Assembly (NCBI GenBank): GCA_023374025.1
Contig: SIJG01000096.1
Location: 306,018-370,017, forward strand
Length of the DNA stretch: 64,000 nt
Source: Heterodera schachtii
Taxonomy: Eukaryota > Nematoda > Chromadorea > Rhabditida > Heteroderidae
Direction of reading: 5' to 3'
Shown: positions 21,647 to 33,741 of the stretch, one piece after another
Position numbering within the stretch: the stretch's first letter is position 1
Layout of the letters: each line of letters opens with the position of its first letter
Program-made: the position numbers and the translations under genes
Notes under the pieces: model-generated
The model's input: the letters and a program-made list of their open reading frames with translations, nothing else
Database searches by the model: none
What the model was told of the DNA's origin: nothing

Positions 21647-22344
21647 TCTTCCAATGCTAATCAATGCAAAAACGGCTGTCAGCAAAAGTGCTAATCAATT
21701 CAAAAACGGCGGCGGCGGAGAGGGGGGAGGTGAGTAAGAGCATTAATTGATTTGTCCCCACATATTTTTTTTATTATTTTATTCCAAAGGAATTTGTGTA
21801 ATGTGTGCGAAAATGCTCTAAAATTAAAGGAGAAGACAAAGAAATTGTTGAAAGGGACGGACAATATAAATTTCACCGTACAACTACCGTATCAGTAGAG
21901 TTATCGGAAAGTGGCTTGATTAGAGAAAAGCAAAAATCGCCCGACATTTTGGCTATTAACGCAAAATTTGCACTTTTTTAGATAAGGTCCAAGGCATACG
22001 GTAGCTGACAGTATAAAAACAAATTCATCAAGAGCATGAAAAAGCTGAGAAGGAGAGAGTATGGAATCTGTGCACAATTACGACGAATAAACATAGGAAT
22101 TACTCAATACCAAAATTATTTTTAATGTCCAAGCCAATGGCTAAAATATGGCTAAATTTTGCCTAAAATAATCGTAAAAGCGTACAAATTCCATTCGAGT
22201 GGAGGGGGGTATGGGTAGGGAATTTTTGCTTTTTTCCATCATTTAACAGCAAAAATCAAAAGCGCAAAAAAAAATTCAAAATTCCATCATTTGCCATTTT
22301 CATCTCCATTCATTCCCACCAAAGAAGTCCATCCGTCCATTCAT
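21647..22344. other. Spacer downstream of the MARVEL gene
   Basis: Purine and poly-G tracts near 21715 and 22200, and otherwise AT-rich. The 3' end of the MARVEL gene lies just to the right and should have its polyadenylation site in this interval. Confidence 0.4.
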
Positions 22345-24092
22345 TCAGTTGAAGGCCTGGCCATGCAGGATCTGATAGTCCCAGATGAACAGCACCATTT
22401 GGATGCCGATGAACACCTTTTGAGTAGGGGGGGGGGGGGTCAATTAATTAATTAATACTTTGTTTTTTAAATGGTCAAAAAAATGCAATTTTTAAATTTC
22501 GCTGTGCCCCCAAAAAGAACTTCAAGTAGTTTGGCTACCGGTGCTAATCTTTAACAAAAATTAAAACGGTTCCCGCGACTCGCAGTGTTTTTTGACAAAA
22601 AAATCGTCATAACTTTATCAGATAATTCAAAGGTCCTTAAAATTCTCTAGCCACATTCAAAATTAAATGACCAATTTTTTTATATTTGACAAGGAAATAA
22701 ATAATCTAAGGGTTATTGAAAATATTTACTATTTGGATAAAACTTTGAAAAAATTAATGATTTTTTGTCGAAAAACAGTAAAATTTCGGGGAAATACAAA
22801 TTGGCCCCTAGTACGAGTTGGGTTTAGTCTTATGATGTGGTGGAGATGAGGTCAACAATTTTTAGAACGTGAAAAAATTTGAAACCGCAAAAAAAGCAGT
22901 GAAAATAAATAAAATAATTCCCCAATTTCTATTTTTACCGTAGCAGCGATCAACTGTCCACGATTGATGTCATAGTCGATCAGATACCTTTAAAAAATAA
23001 ATTTCAATCAAAAAAAAAATGGCACAAAATCGTTTTTTACTAATTACGCCCTCAATTACTTACCACACCATGCAAATGAAAGCCACGATGAACAGAATAG
23101 TGCCGATCACCGAATAAAGGCGCTCCATTCGGTAGGCGGCCATCGACAGAAAATTGAGGACTGTAAAATAATACAGTATGGTATTGAATTGGTACTTGAA
23201 ACTGTTAATCATTTTATTACTTAATTGCCTTGGTACTTGACTGTTAATCATTTTATTACTTAATTGCCTATGTTCAGTACAATTACAGTAATGACAGAAG
23301 AATTGTCCCGATTTAGTCCGTCCTATTACGGTATTATTTTTACGAAATTATAGTCAGTTCAGCTGCGGGGTTCCCATAAAAACTATTTGAAAAAGGGTAT
23401 AGTAAGCGAGATATTTCTGGGCGAGTTAGCCGGCTGGTAGGTTAAAAATACCGGTAATTTAATTTTCACTACGGTAATTTGGTTTAAATGCCATTAATTG
23501 TCATTCCAAATATTTATAAATAATGGAATTAAAATTTCTTACAGAACAGCACAATGTTGATGATCACGATGACGAAGTTGAGTCCACTGGCATAGCCAAG
23601 ACGGCCTGAAAAAATTTTTTAATGTGTGTTGTGTTGTGCAAAATCAAATTGACATGTAATATCGTATTGAACAAAGGCTGTAATACTGTATTAGGAAGGT
23701 TTGAATCAATTTAAGGCCAAAAAACCAAGAATTTCCTGAACATGGTAATTTTGCGTTTCCAATAGAGCCGAAATGATGGCATTAACCAACAAAAGATAAT
23801 GGCATTCTTTGATCATAATTGATCAGTATCGGGGTATTTTGGATCAAAAAGCAGAGCACCGATTAAATTAATCAAAACGGCATAATCATATGAAAAAAGG
23901 TAATCACCCTCGAAGAAGCATGTCTTGCCGCCGTACCAGTTCGCGCACAACAGAGAGCAGGTGATGAAGCCGCAGATGATCTACAAAAAATTCAAATATT
24001 TTCGTAAAAATTTATAAATTATTATTTTTTGCCTGCAGGATTTTGATGACGCCACGGTTGGTGCTCAAGTAGCCGGTGTTCAGATGGGCCAT
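22345..24092 (-). CDS. MARVEL-domain four-helix membrane protein
   Basis: Six exons give 137 residues with no stop or frameshift: 24033-24092, 23908-23980, 23543-23605, 23064-23160, 22939-22987 and 22345-22416. The start is MAHLNTGYLSTNRGVIKILQ. Four hydrophobic helices follow: KILQIICGFITCSLLCANW (about 17-35); GLNFVIVIINIVLFFLNFL (about 53-71); LYSVIGTILFIVAFICMVW (about 80-98); VFIGIQMVLFIWDYQIL (about 116-132). The LSTNRGxIKxLQ entry to helix 1 and the four-helix layout in a protein this short are typical of small MARVEL proteins, which associate with cholesterol-rich membranes and vesicle traffic. All introns are GT-AG except the first, which begins GC (CAG|GCAAAA). The last intron (22417-22938) contains AT-rich repeat sequence. 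It is the cleanest gene in the window. Confidence 0.85.
23190..23270. repeat. Tandem duplication in intron 3 of the MARVEL gene
   Basis: Two direct copies of GGTACTTGA...CTGTTAATCATTTTATTACT followed by TAATTGCC, offset by about 40 bp. They lie within the intron between exons 3 and 4. Confidence 0.8.
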
Positions 24093-25198
24093 TGTTGTCA
24101 ATGTGCGATTTGAGAGAGTTTAAAATGAAAGTTTTTCGGAATTTGCTAAAATAATAAATTTTAATTAATAGAAGTTAAAAGATATAGGATAGGGAAATGG
24201 AAAACAGTGATTCAAAAGATGGAAATGCCAAATGATTTGGATTTTTAAAATTAATAAAATACTGTGTATTGATACGGTATAATTACGATGGTATCATTAC
24301 CATGTCATATAGGTCTTTAATAAAAAAATTTTTAGGTATTATACAATTATTTGTTAGTTGTTCAAAGTCTCGGTGCAAAGCCGTGAAACTCGAGCTTTGA
24401 TTCAATGCTTCAAGTTCTCGAGTAAATTTTCCTGTTAAAACATTGACATTTACTGGAAGATGTTGTGAAATATGAATGTAGCAAGGAAGAAATGGAAGAA
24501 CATCATTCTTCAAAAAACATTTATGATTGTGGTCGGATGAGTCACTTTTCCCTCCCTCCCATCCCTCGCCTAAAAATGATGATGATGATTCATCGAGAAA
24601 AGGGTCGTGATAATCGCATTCGGCAGCAAAGAATGAAAAATAAAGCACATCAAACCATATACAAAATAAAATTAAAAATAATAATTAATATAAGGGTGGA
24701 AAAAGATAAAAAAATATATATATATTATTTAGAAGTTTAAAACTTGAAATTTAATCATTGAGGTTCTCTCAGATAACGCCCTAATAGAAGAAAATTCGTC
24801 TCTGATGAGTTATGCCAAAAAAAGAGAAACATTTTTGGGATTTATTGAAAAATTGTGGAAAAAATATTGGTTTTCAAAGTTGTGAATGAAGTGTGTGGAA
24901 AGCTGCTGAAAAATGGGGCCCAATAAAAACAGATAATGAATAAATCTAATTTCCACCGATGTATGATGGGTTGGGTGATTTGTGGTGTCATTGTTTATTT
25001 ATTATTTTGATTGTTTTTGGCCCAATTATCGGTGGTGACGACAAAACAAAATTGCATTTGTGGGGAGAAAATTCAGAGGCCAATGAACTTTTCAGCAGAT
25101 GAGGTTCAAGCAGGACACAACGGTAATTATGAAAAATCGAAATTCCGAGTGAAAATTTAAAAAAACGGAAAAAAGGATCTTCTTGCGTGGCTTATAGT
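24093..25198. other. Upstream region of the MARVEL gene
   Basis: This should hold the promoter of the MARVEL gene. A 121-residue minus-strand frame at 24283-24648 (contains ELEALNQSSSFTALHRDFEQ) has a partly coding-like look, but no domain, no convincing splice sites and a simple GATGATGATGATT tract, so I do not call it a gene. Confidence 0.4.
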
Positions 25199-25206
25199 CA
25201 TGCCAC

Positions 25207-25340
25207 TAGTGCTGCTCGAGTCCGAAAATTTCCCGATACTCGAGACCAAGATGAAGACTTGAGCCCGAGACTCGAGACAGAAATCGAGACCAAAAAAATC
25301 CGCAACTTTTCTCGAGTCGAGACTCGAAACCGAGAGTCTA
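25207..25340. mobile_element. 134-bp hAT-type element with CTCGAG repeats
   Basis: Flanked by CATGCCAC on both sides (25199-25206 and 25341-25348), an exact 8-bp duplication. The left end is TAGTGCTGCTCGAGTCC and the right end is CCGAGAGTCTA. The interior is made of CTCGAGAC and GACTCGAG words in both orientations. A related sequence (ATGCTGCTCGAGAGTTGCGG ... GTAGCACTATG) lies at 57928-57990. Confidence 0.85.
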
Positions 25341-25348
25341 CATGCCAC

Positions 25349-27470
25349 AACTCTTAGGCCTACATTATTTAAAACTCGGATTACATGTAAAATGAAACAA
25401 AAAAAATAGAGACTTTTGATGCCAAAGTCCAGTACGGCACCAAATTTAATTGTTAAAGAATTTTCGAATTTGTCAAATGTCACAAAAAATTATGTCATAA
25501 AACCTCGACGAAAGCCCCAAGAAAGAGCTGCTACTACTCATATCATCAAATGTGAATGCATTTGTTTTGTCACTGCTTTTTGGTCCATTAATCGGTGGTC
25601 TTTGAACCCTTAGGGAAGAAAGAAAAAAAACAAAACAAAAATACGAATGCCAATGGACAAACCAACCATATTTTCCATCTATGTAAGTATATACAATAGC
25701 ATTATCGTGTTGTTGCACGATTTTGTTGTGCAATAACCACATTTGTATTATGATTGATAATCAAAAAAAAAAAATAAAGTCTATGTAATTAATAATTTTA
25801 AAAATTAATAATTAATAATTTTCAATTTAAAAGATTTCATTACTTTTTTGGGTTATTTTTGAGACATTTCATCAATTTTTGAGGAAGTTTAAAATTAAAT
25901 AAAATTCTCTTGTTATAAAATTTTCAATAAAGGTCAAAAGGCCAAGCTGTGTTTAGCCGTTAGAATAGAGATTTTTGAAAATGCCGAAACATGACAGTAA
26001 AATGTGGACTCAGTGCCAAATTAAGGATGGACAAATGTTGAACCAATACGGACAAATGGGTTAAATAATCCGTAAAATCCGTTGTCCGTAAAAACCCGTA
26101 TTTGTCTAAAAATACGGGGTACGGGCTATGGGTCCGTAAAAACGCGTATACGGAATGACAGATATATAAAAAATGATATAAAAAATCACAACAGTTTTCC
26201 CAATGTGTGGTGTTCAAAAATGCCACCAAGCATCAGCAGCAGCTTTTGGCAGTCACAACCAATGAAAAGCCAAAACATAAAAGAGGAGGAAAAGCCGACA
26301 GCTGTCAGAGAGCCGTCCGTCTTTTGCTAGATTATTTTTCAATGGATGTGTGCATATCCATACATAAAACCTCGAGACTTTTCTGAAATGTGTGTGAGGG
26401 ACGGGGAACACATAAATCTGATCACTCCAGCCGGGGAGGGATGGATATGTGGGCGGTGAATAAGCATCAACAACACGAGGAGGGAGGAGGGGGGGGGGCA
26501 GGAAAAGCCGCGGGTGTGTAAGCCGATCTCTCTCGAAGCCCCGACCCTGATCAGTGAAGTTGACCCTGACTGATCAGCCAGCCTTCTCAAACCGAGTAAA
26601 TAAAACGTGAAGAAGGGAGGGGCGGCATTTGTGAAATGAAAAGCATGACTCATTTTGCTTTGAGGTAAAAAGTGACTAACTGCTTACCCAGATCAGTGCC
26701 ATTTGCTCTGATCGGGAAGCTGGCGGCTGTTGACAAAGCAGCGGGTTATTTTTGGCAACTGATTTGCCGATGATTATGATCCAGATACATAATGATTACT
26801 CAATCCCATCCCGAACGAAACAGTAATTGAAAAAAATTAACCCAAAATGACATAATTATTGACGCTCTTTATCAGAGTGGGAGCCTAACCAGTGATCAGT
26901 GGAGAAAAATCTGATATGGCTGAGTAGCCATCCCATAATTGGTGAAGAAATTTGGAATTTAAACTCGAAAATCTCAATTAGTGTGATTCGCTGCTTTTGG
27001 GTGGGCCTTGAGTGCGACCAAAAAAAGAATGTCAAATCATTTGCTTCCCGATAAATAATTTAATAAATGATGGGATGAGGATGAGAGAATATTCTGGAAG
27101 TAATCAAAGTTCGCGAGAGTTCAGACGAAAAGAAATTTGAAAAGGAAAAGTAAGAAAAAAAGTTTAAGAGAAAAAAAGGATAATTATAAATTTCGAAAAC
27201 TTTTAAATTGAATTTCCTAAAAAATATATTCTTCCTTAATTAACTTACCCCTAAATTTGGAGTTTTGACTAAAATTTAGTAAAAATTCATTTTTAAAAAA
27301 TTAATTACAACTGAAAATTTTATGGCGTATTTAAAAAAAACATTTTTTCTTCCCATTTAAAAACAATTTCAACCGAAAATTTTATGGCGTCAAATTGTTT
27401 TCTTCGCAGGCCAATTTTGGGGCCGCAATTTTTTATGTGTTTTGGTTGAATGGTTTGCATTAGCGATGAG
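25349..27470. other. Gene-poor region
   Basis: No convincing gene. A short island at 26010-26160 with GTCCGTAAAAACCCGTA words looks like a further non-autonomous element. The interval 26400-26640 is GC-rich with a poly-G run at 26489. A possible short exon with donor CTGG|GTAAGCAG lies on the minus strand near 26690, but nothing joins to it. Confidence 0.4.
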
Positions 27471-27539
27471 TCATCCTTTAGAAGACAAAATGAAGAAAAG
27501 AGATGCTGTGAATCCCTCCAAAAACACCAAAAGCATCAA

Positions 27540-28320
27540 AAAATCAGAGATATGTAATAGGAGGAGAGATAATGGGTGAATGGAGAAGGAGGGTAAGAAA
27601 TTGGAGAAAAATAAAAAAGATAGTGGATCTAGAGAAAGAAAGAACGAAGAAATTTTCTGAATGAGAGAAGGGACCCAAAGAAAAAGAAGAAAAAAAGTTT
27701 TGGGAATGGATGAGAGAGAAAGGAAAGAAAAACAGGAAGGTGAGACAAAGGGTAAATGGATGAGAGGGAAAGGGAAGCCAAAGAAAGAGAGGAATGAAAG
27801 GGAGAGGGAAAGAGACAAAGACAAATGGATGAGAGAAAAAGGGACTAAAGAAAAATAGGAAGGGGAGACAATGAGTGAATGGATGAGAGGAAAAGGGGGG
27901 AGCCAATGAAAGAGAGGAATGAAAGGGAGAGGGAAAGAGACAAAGACAAATGGATGAGAGAAAAAGGGACTAAAGAAAAATAGGAAGGGGAGACAATGAG
28001 CGAATGGATGAGAGAAAAAGGGACCAAGGAGAGGAATGAGAGGGAGAGGGAAAGAGACAAAGACAAATGGATGAGAGAAAAAGGGACCAAAGAGAGCAGT
28101 GAGAGACAATGGGTGAATGGATGAGAGAGAAAGAGACCAAAGAAGAGAGGAAGGAGAGGCAGTGGATGAATGGAGGAGAGGACAAGCAAAAGAGGAGGAA
28201 GACAGTGAGAGGGAGAGAGGGGGGAAGAGCAACACAAAGCACCAACAAAAACAACAACAAAAATAATGCATTGATGAGCCAGAAAAAAAGAATGAATGGA
28301 ATGAAGGGGAAGGAAGGGTG
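27540..28320. repeat. Purine-rich GAGAGAAAGGGA degenerate tandem array
   Basis: About 780 bp in which the plus strand is almost entirely A and G. It contains repeated blocks such as AATGGATGAGAGAAAAAGGG (27823, 27948, 28006, 28067) spaced roughly 60-125 bp apart. Long frames on both strands (Phe/Ser/Leu-rich or Lys/Glu/Arg-rich) are composition artefacts. Confidence 0.85.
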
Positions 28321-30417
28321 AAGAAATGCCATTTGTTTTGATGGGGGGAGCCCGGTGGGAGAGGTCTCTGATGTTTTTGTTATCTTCGCAAAATGTGTGG
28401 GGTATATTTTGGGAGAAAATTGGGCGAATAGGAAAAGAAAAGTGGGAAAATGAATTTTAAAAAATATGCACAATAATTTTTCCCAAATTAAGGGTAAAAT
28501 TTCTTTAAATTCTTCAAGTTCGTGAACTTTAAGCTAAACATTTTAAAATAGCTAAATATATTAAGAAAAATCATTTTTATAAGAAAAAAATGGAGAAAAT
28601 ATCCAGAAAATTGTTTTTTGAAAAATTTTTCAGTCCTAAGAAAACAAAATCGCCGATTTAATAGAGGGGGCATGGAGAAGGTCCTTGAAACGTCAAAACA
28701 AGCTAAAATCAAGATGGTATATTTTCGAAAGAAATTTTTTTTTAATTTTATGAGAGTTAAGCCCCGACTCGATGCGGGGAATTACAAATCTCATCTGTTT
28801 TACTTCAAACTGATTGAAAATGTCACAAGCGAAAAAAATTTTTTTTCATCAATTTGATACGGTGATGCCAAATGGGAAACTTTTTTTTTTTTTTAATATT
28901 TTTTGTTAAAAGATTTTTGACCAAAATAGGCAATTTTTTAATAAATTTTTGGGGTAAAATTATTTTGTTTTTTTAAATAAATCAAGAAAACAAAAAACAA
29001 AATAAATAAAAACGATATGCTGAAAAAACAAATCTCAGAAATATGTAAGGACGGATGCAATCTGTGATACATTGTCTGTTCTGAGATTCTTTGTCCAAGA
29101 ATTTTTTTAGATATCGGAAATTTGAAATTTATGGGTCCCGCGACGGGATTGGAACTAATTTTTTGCGGGACAGGATCCCGCGAGATTAATCTCGCAAAAT
29201 TGAGCAAATATAAATTTTATTCATTTAATAAATTAACTGAAGGTTAGCATAACACTCGACGTTCATTAAAAAAAGTCAAATTACCACATGACCAGATCTC
29301 GCCTCAACACATGAAACGGATTTTAAATATTTTGGATTCGGTCAACAAAAAAAATGAGTGAACAAATTGACAAACGAAGATGGCCCGCTTCGGAAAGACA
29401 AAATCCTATAATAAATAGCTTTTTTGGCCAAATGAATGTCTTTTTTAGATTTAAAAAAAGTGTGTTGAGTGCGATGAGTCACGCATTTCCACTTACAAAA
29501 AGTCACGAGACCGTAGTTGAATGAGGTGATGAAATGGACAAGGAAAAAAGTGGTTGCGTGGGAAGTAACAAACAACAAATGATTTGACGAAACCCATTAA
29601 GAAAAACCATTTGATCGGGAAATTTAATGTGAGAAAAAGTGTGAAAAAATCGCTAAAATCCCTAACCGTAATCCGTAAGCCCCCCCCCCCCCAAAAAAAA
29701 CGCCGTAATTTCTGTAACCCGTAATTGCTTCCATCCCTGGTCCGAGAATACCATGGAGCTGTACTAAGAAAATATGGCAATGACAGTAAAGAAGCGGCTC
29801 TCTTCTTGGCGATATGTGCCATTGGAGGAAAGTATTTTTTGTAAATTTTCAAAAAGGAGGAAGGAATGGGGTCAGGCATGGACACTAAATGTTATTCCCG
29901 ATAAACGTACCTCTTCCCCTAAGTGGGCAATTTTTTACATTTTTTTAAGAATACAAAAATAGAAAAATTGAATGAAATACCTTTTTTATCCAACAGGTGC
30001 CCTCTCCAGATCCCAAACCATTGGACCTTCTTAGATTGGGCTGAAATCGTGAACCAAAACCATGCCATTCGATTTGGATTTGGGCATTTTTCACAAAATT
30101 ATATTTGGATTTGAGCATAATTTTTCTCCATTTTCAACTTATACATAAATGGGGAAGGGTGGATCGCATTTTCTGAAAAAAATGTGTGAAGTATTCGTGA
30201 AAAATGCACATAATAGACATAGAACTTGAGAATTGTGCTGATGATTTGTGAGTGTGCAGCATTTTGTGTGTTTTATTTGATTTATTTTGTTGTTCAATTG
30301 GCCATTTCCATGGTGCGCAAAATGCGGGGGGGGGGGGGGGGGAGAGGCACTTACCAAACAATTGGCAATTCAAAAACAACACATTTTTAAATGGAAAAAA
30401 AACGGGATTTACGAGGG
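28321..30417. other. Gene-poor region with repeats
   Basis: No gene is supported. A GCGGGATCCCGCG-type inverted island lies at 29140-29195, similar to 287-430. Poly-C (29680) and poly-G (30327) runs are present. AT-rich elsewhere. Confidence 0.4.
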
Positions 30418-30722
30418 ATAGAGAGAGAGAGAGAGGGGGGGGGAGAGAGAGAGAGAGAGAGATGGAGGCGAGAAATTGAGAGATAGAGAGAGAAGGGGGG
30501 AGAAAGAGAGAAGGGGGGAGAGAGAGAGAGAAGGAGGCGAAAAATTGAGAGATAAAGAGAGAGAGAAGGGGGGGAGAGAGAGAGAGAGAGGGAGCAGAAA
30601 GGGAGAGGTTGAGAAAAGTGAGAGAAAGGGGGAGGTGGGGTGAGTTTGTAAGGAAGAGAAAAATGGGAAGGAGGGATAAATGGAGTGAGGGAGAGGGTAA
30701 AGAGAAAGGGGGAGAAACGGGC
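30418..30722. repeat. GAGAGA/GGGG microsatellite
   Basis: Nearly pure (GA)n with interspersed poly-G over about 300 bp, including repeated blocks GAGGCGAGAAATTGAGAGAT and GAGGCGAAAAATTGAGAGAT. Frames here are artefacts. Confidence 0.9.
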
Positions 30723-31028
30723 ATAAACCTCTCAAGAGTTTGTGGATGACAATGATTCTTTGTGAAGGTAATAAAGAAATGAATAAGAAGGTAATAGAAA
30801 AGGGATAGAGATGTAGTATATTCCCTGAAAATGAAAATAAACAAAAAATCGCGATAGTGGGATGAATTTGGGAAATATACATTACGACTTCTTCGGATTA
30901 ATCTTCCATAATCCCATTTCAAATGGTTTGTATGCTAAGTAATTTGATTTAGATTTACATAATACGTCCGTGGAAAAAAGGAGAAGTATACTCGCATTTT
31001 TGGCACAAATTTCTGCGCCAAAAAATAA

Positions 31029-31911
31029 GGTGCTGAGTCGTTATATAAAAGCCATCAATACCGTATATACTCTTTTTATATGCCAGCCTCCATTAATCTG
31101 CCGGCCTCCAATTATATACCCCCTTCTGAGGAGGTTGAAAAATAATATACCATGGCATATAAAAAGAGTATATACGGTAAGGGCGTTATATAAAAAACCA
31201 TCAAATGGAAATTTTCAACCAAAAACTGCCCATAACTTTTGTTAATGTCAACAGAATTAGACATTCTTGTTATCATTCGATAGGCCTAACATTTCTCTAT
31301 TAGCTCACCTAAATTTAAAAAATTTGGCCAAGTTTGAGCAAAGTTATGGCCATAAGTACACATGTGGCCCGGTTTTCGAATATTTTTGGCCATAACTTTT
31401 TTGAAATCTAACGAAATTTTTTGAAATTTTGCAGGCTAATAGAGGACACCTAGGGCTTTCGAATGATAACAAGAAAATAAAAAACAAAAATATTTTCTAA
31501 CAGAAATTTTTTAATTAAAAATAAAATTATTTTGATCATGAAAATTCTGATCAAAACATTCTTATAACGAACAAAATAAAGTGATCTTGTTATCAATCGC
31601 TAGCCCTATCTGTCCTCTATTAGCCTACAAAATTTCAAAAAATTTCTTTAGGTTTCAAAAAAGTTATAGCCAAAAATGTTTGAAAACCCGGTTCCTTGGG
31701 TACTTTTGGCCATAACTTTGCTCAAACTTGGCCAAATTTTTTAAATTTAGGTGAGCTAATAGAGAAATGTTAGGCCTATCGAATGATAACAAGAATGTCT
31801 AATTCTGTTGACATTAACAAAAGTTATGGGCAGTTTTTGGTTGCAAATTTCCATTTGATGGTTTTTTATATAACGCCCTTATTGATGGCTTTTATATAAC
31901 GACATAGCACC
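31029..31911. mobile_element. 883-bp foldback element with AAAAATAA duplication
   Basis: Left end GGTGCTGAGTCGTTATATAA and right end TTATATAACGACATAGCACC are inverted. The pairing continues for several hundred bases (GGCCATAACTTT, CTTGTTATCATTCGATAGGC and others occur in both arms). It is flanked by AAAAATAA at 31021-31028 and 31912-31919. The left arm is interrupted by a nested element at 31061. No coding sequence. Confidence 0.8.
31061..31177. mobile_element. 117-bp nested TA-type element
   Basis: Perfect inverted ends CCGTATATACTCTTTTTATA and TATAAAAAGAGTATATACGG, flanked by TA on both sides. The opposite arm of the host foldback element, read in complement, has CCATCAATAAGGGCG without the insertion. 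The same molecule therefore holds the empty site with one TA. Fits a mariner-like miniature element. Confidence 0.9.
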
Positions 31912-31919
31912 AAAAATAA

Positions 31920-32451
31920 CATTTAAGAGTGAAAGAAACATTTATTTTGTTGTTGATATCATACGGTATGGAAAAATTCGAATTTTCTCACTCGAAAATT
32001 ACTGCCAACATTTTGGCATTTTTTGTGATGTTCAAAAAGACATACGACAGACACACCACACAATCAGGCAAATTTATGATGCCGTAAATGGCACGGGACC
32101 CAAGGGGATGAATGATGCGTGCCCTGCCATTTGCCCCGCCCCCCTTCATTCCCCTCGCTAGCACATGACAATTTGTGCCACCCCAGCAGAAGCAGCTGGC
32201 AGCAATACGGAAAAGGAAGGAAGGAAGCTGTCAGAAAACTCTCGTGTCCCTCCCCCCGTCCATCAATCTTGGCACATTGGGCGGAATGTAGGCACAAATT
32301 TCATGGACCAATGAGTCTCCATCCCAAAGCTCCGGATTTATGTCAGTTGGCCTATCGCCCATGGGGGGGGGGGGAAGGCAAAAGCAGCTTTTCTCTAAAA
32401 ATAGTTTTTTTTTTTTTGAACATGCGGATAAAGGGACAACAATTTACATTT
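31920..32451. other. Spacer with a GC-rich island
   Basis: The stretch 32090-32330 is GC-richer than its surroundings (CCCTGCCATTTGCCCCGCCC, CCCAGCAGAAGCAGCTGGCA), but no domain, splice pattern or RNA fold was recognised. Confidence 0.3.
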
Positions 32452-32459
32452 GTTGGGAC

Positions 32460-33076
32460 TAGGGCTGCACGAAAATTAAAAAATTTCGTATACGGGAACG
32501 AAACGAAAAAGTGCACTCGATATGGAAACGAAACACGATACGAAAAAACAAAATTTTGAAAACCGAAAACGAAACGAATAAATGTTGGCGGATGAAAACA
32601 AAACGCGAAAGCGAAAAAATATCTGTTTTCGTACGAAACGAAACGAAAAACAAGAAAATTTGAACTAATTTACTTAATTAAATTGTATCTTCTAACTGAT
32701 GGAATGGAGCTCCTAGTAGGAGGAAAAGCGGATTTAGCTCTAGTACAGGGGTGTGATCGAAAAATTTTCAAAGTAAGAACACCAAGGCCGAAAAATAAAA
32801 TATAAGGTATTTCAAAATTGCTTTAAATTTTGATTTTTAACTTTTTTAAATTTTGTAAATTTTTAAATGATTGGCGTCCGGCGGTTGAAAATTTTTAGTA
32901 CATTTTTTTCAATTTAGGACCAATATTCTTTCTACTTCATTTTTTATCAGAGTTGTGTGAATTGTGCTTACCTATATGGTGAGTTCGAATATTAGAAATT
33001 AAAAAATACTTGAAAATAGAAAACGAAATGAAAAAACTTTGGTGGACGAAACGAAACGAAATTTCGTGCAGCCTTG
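32460..33076. mobile_element. 617-bp hAT-type element with ACGAAACGAA ends
   Basis: Ends TAGGGCTGCACGAAA and TTTCGTGCAGCCTTG are inverted. It is flanked by GTTGGGAC at 32452-32459 and 33077-33084, an exact 8-bp duplication. Subterminal regions are packed with GAAACGAAACG words. No transposase. Confidence 0.9.
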
Positions 33077-33084
33077 GTTGGGAC

Positions 33085-33741
33085 AGAAATAAAATGAACA
33101 AAAAAAATAAATAATTGAAAAAATAAAAAATAAATAAAATAATGCAATGATAAAATGATAGAACAAACTTTTTTGCACCCTTCTTAATTTATTTTCATAA
33201 AAGGTTTTTAAAAGTGTTTTGAAGGCTGTTCAGGATTCTGATAAACAGATTTTGCGAAAATTTTCATTTCATTATTTTGTTTTTTAAAGTAAACCTTAAA
33301 ATTCAATTCATTTCCCATGAGAAAAAATAAATTTTTTTTTTCTATCGACAATTTTTTTATGCTTATATTATTTAAATTGGAAAAAGAATCTAAAACTAAG
33401 AATTTGACATAAAGATTTTTGGTGCATCAATTTATATTTCGCAATTTTTCATTTCTAGTCCATTTTTGGTCAATTTTTAAGAATTTTTGGAAAAATTCCA
33501 TTTAAAAAATGAAATTAAGTTTTTATTCTATTAGAAATAAACTGGTAATTGACTTCATTGAAAATAAACAATTTTCCATCAATTATCCGAGATGGAACCG
33601 CTTGGTCGCAAAGGAACATTCCGAGCTGTGACTAGGAAAATGCATATAAACGATATACTATTGGATAGAGGAGGGTCGATTTCTATTATGAATTTTTAAT
33701 TTTAGCGGGGCATTTTGACTGCTTCAAAAGTTACAAGGCCT
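33085..33741. other. AT-rich spacer
   Basis: No gene seen. Words near 33575-33615 (CATCAATTATCCGAGATGGA) recur with changes at 35255-35285. Confidence 0.4.

Noticed and set aside
24283..24648. 121-residue minus-strand frame upstream of the MARVEL gene
   Set aside because: No domain, no convincing splice sites, and part is a GAT simple repeat; possible but unsupported.
27471..28473. Long Phe/Ser/Leu-rich minus-strand frames suggesting membrane proteins
   Set aside because: They run through a purine-only degenerate repeat; overlapping frames on both strands are equally long and contain only repeat-derived words.
30134..30922. 262-residue minus-strand frame rich in SLSLSPP
   Set aside because: Encoded by a GAGAGA/GGGG microsatellite; no domain and no splice structure.
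32064..32559. GC-rich island frames on both strands
   Set aside because: No motif or splice pattern; the right part overlaps the 32460 hAT-type element.
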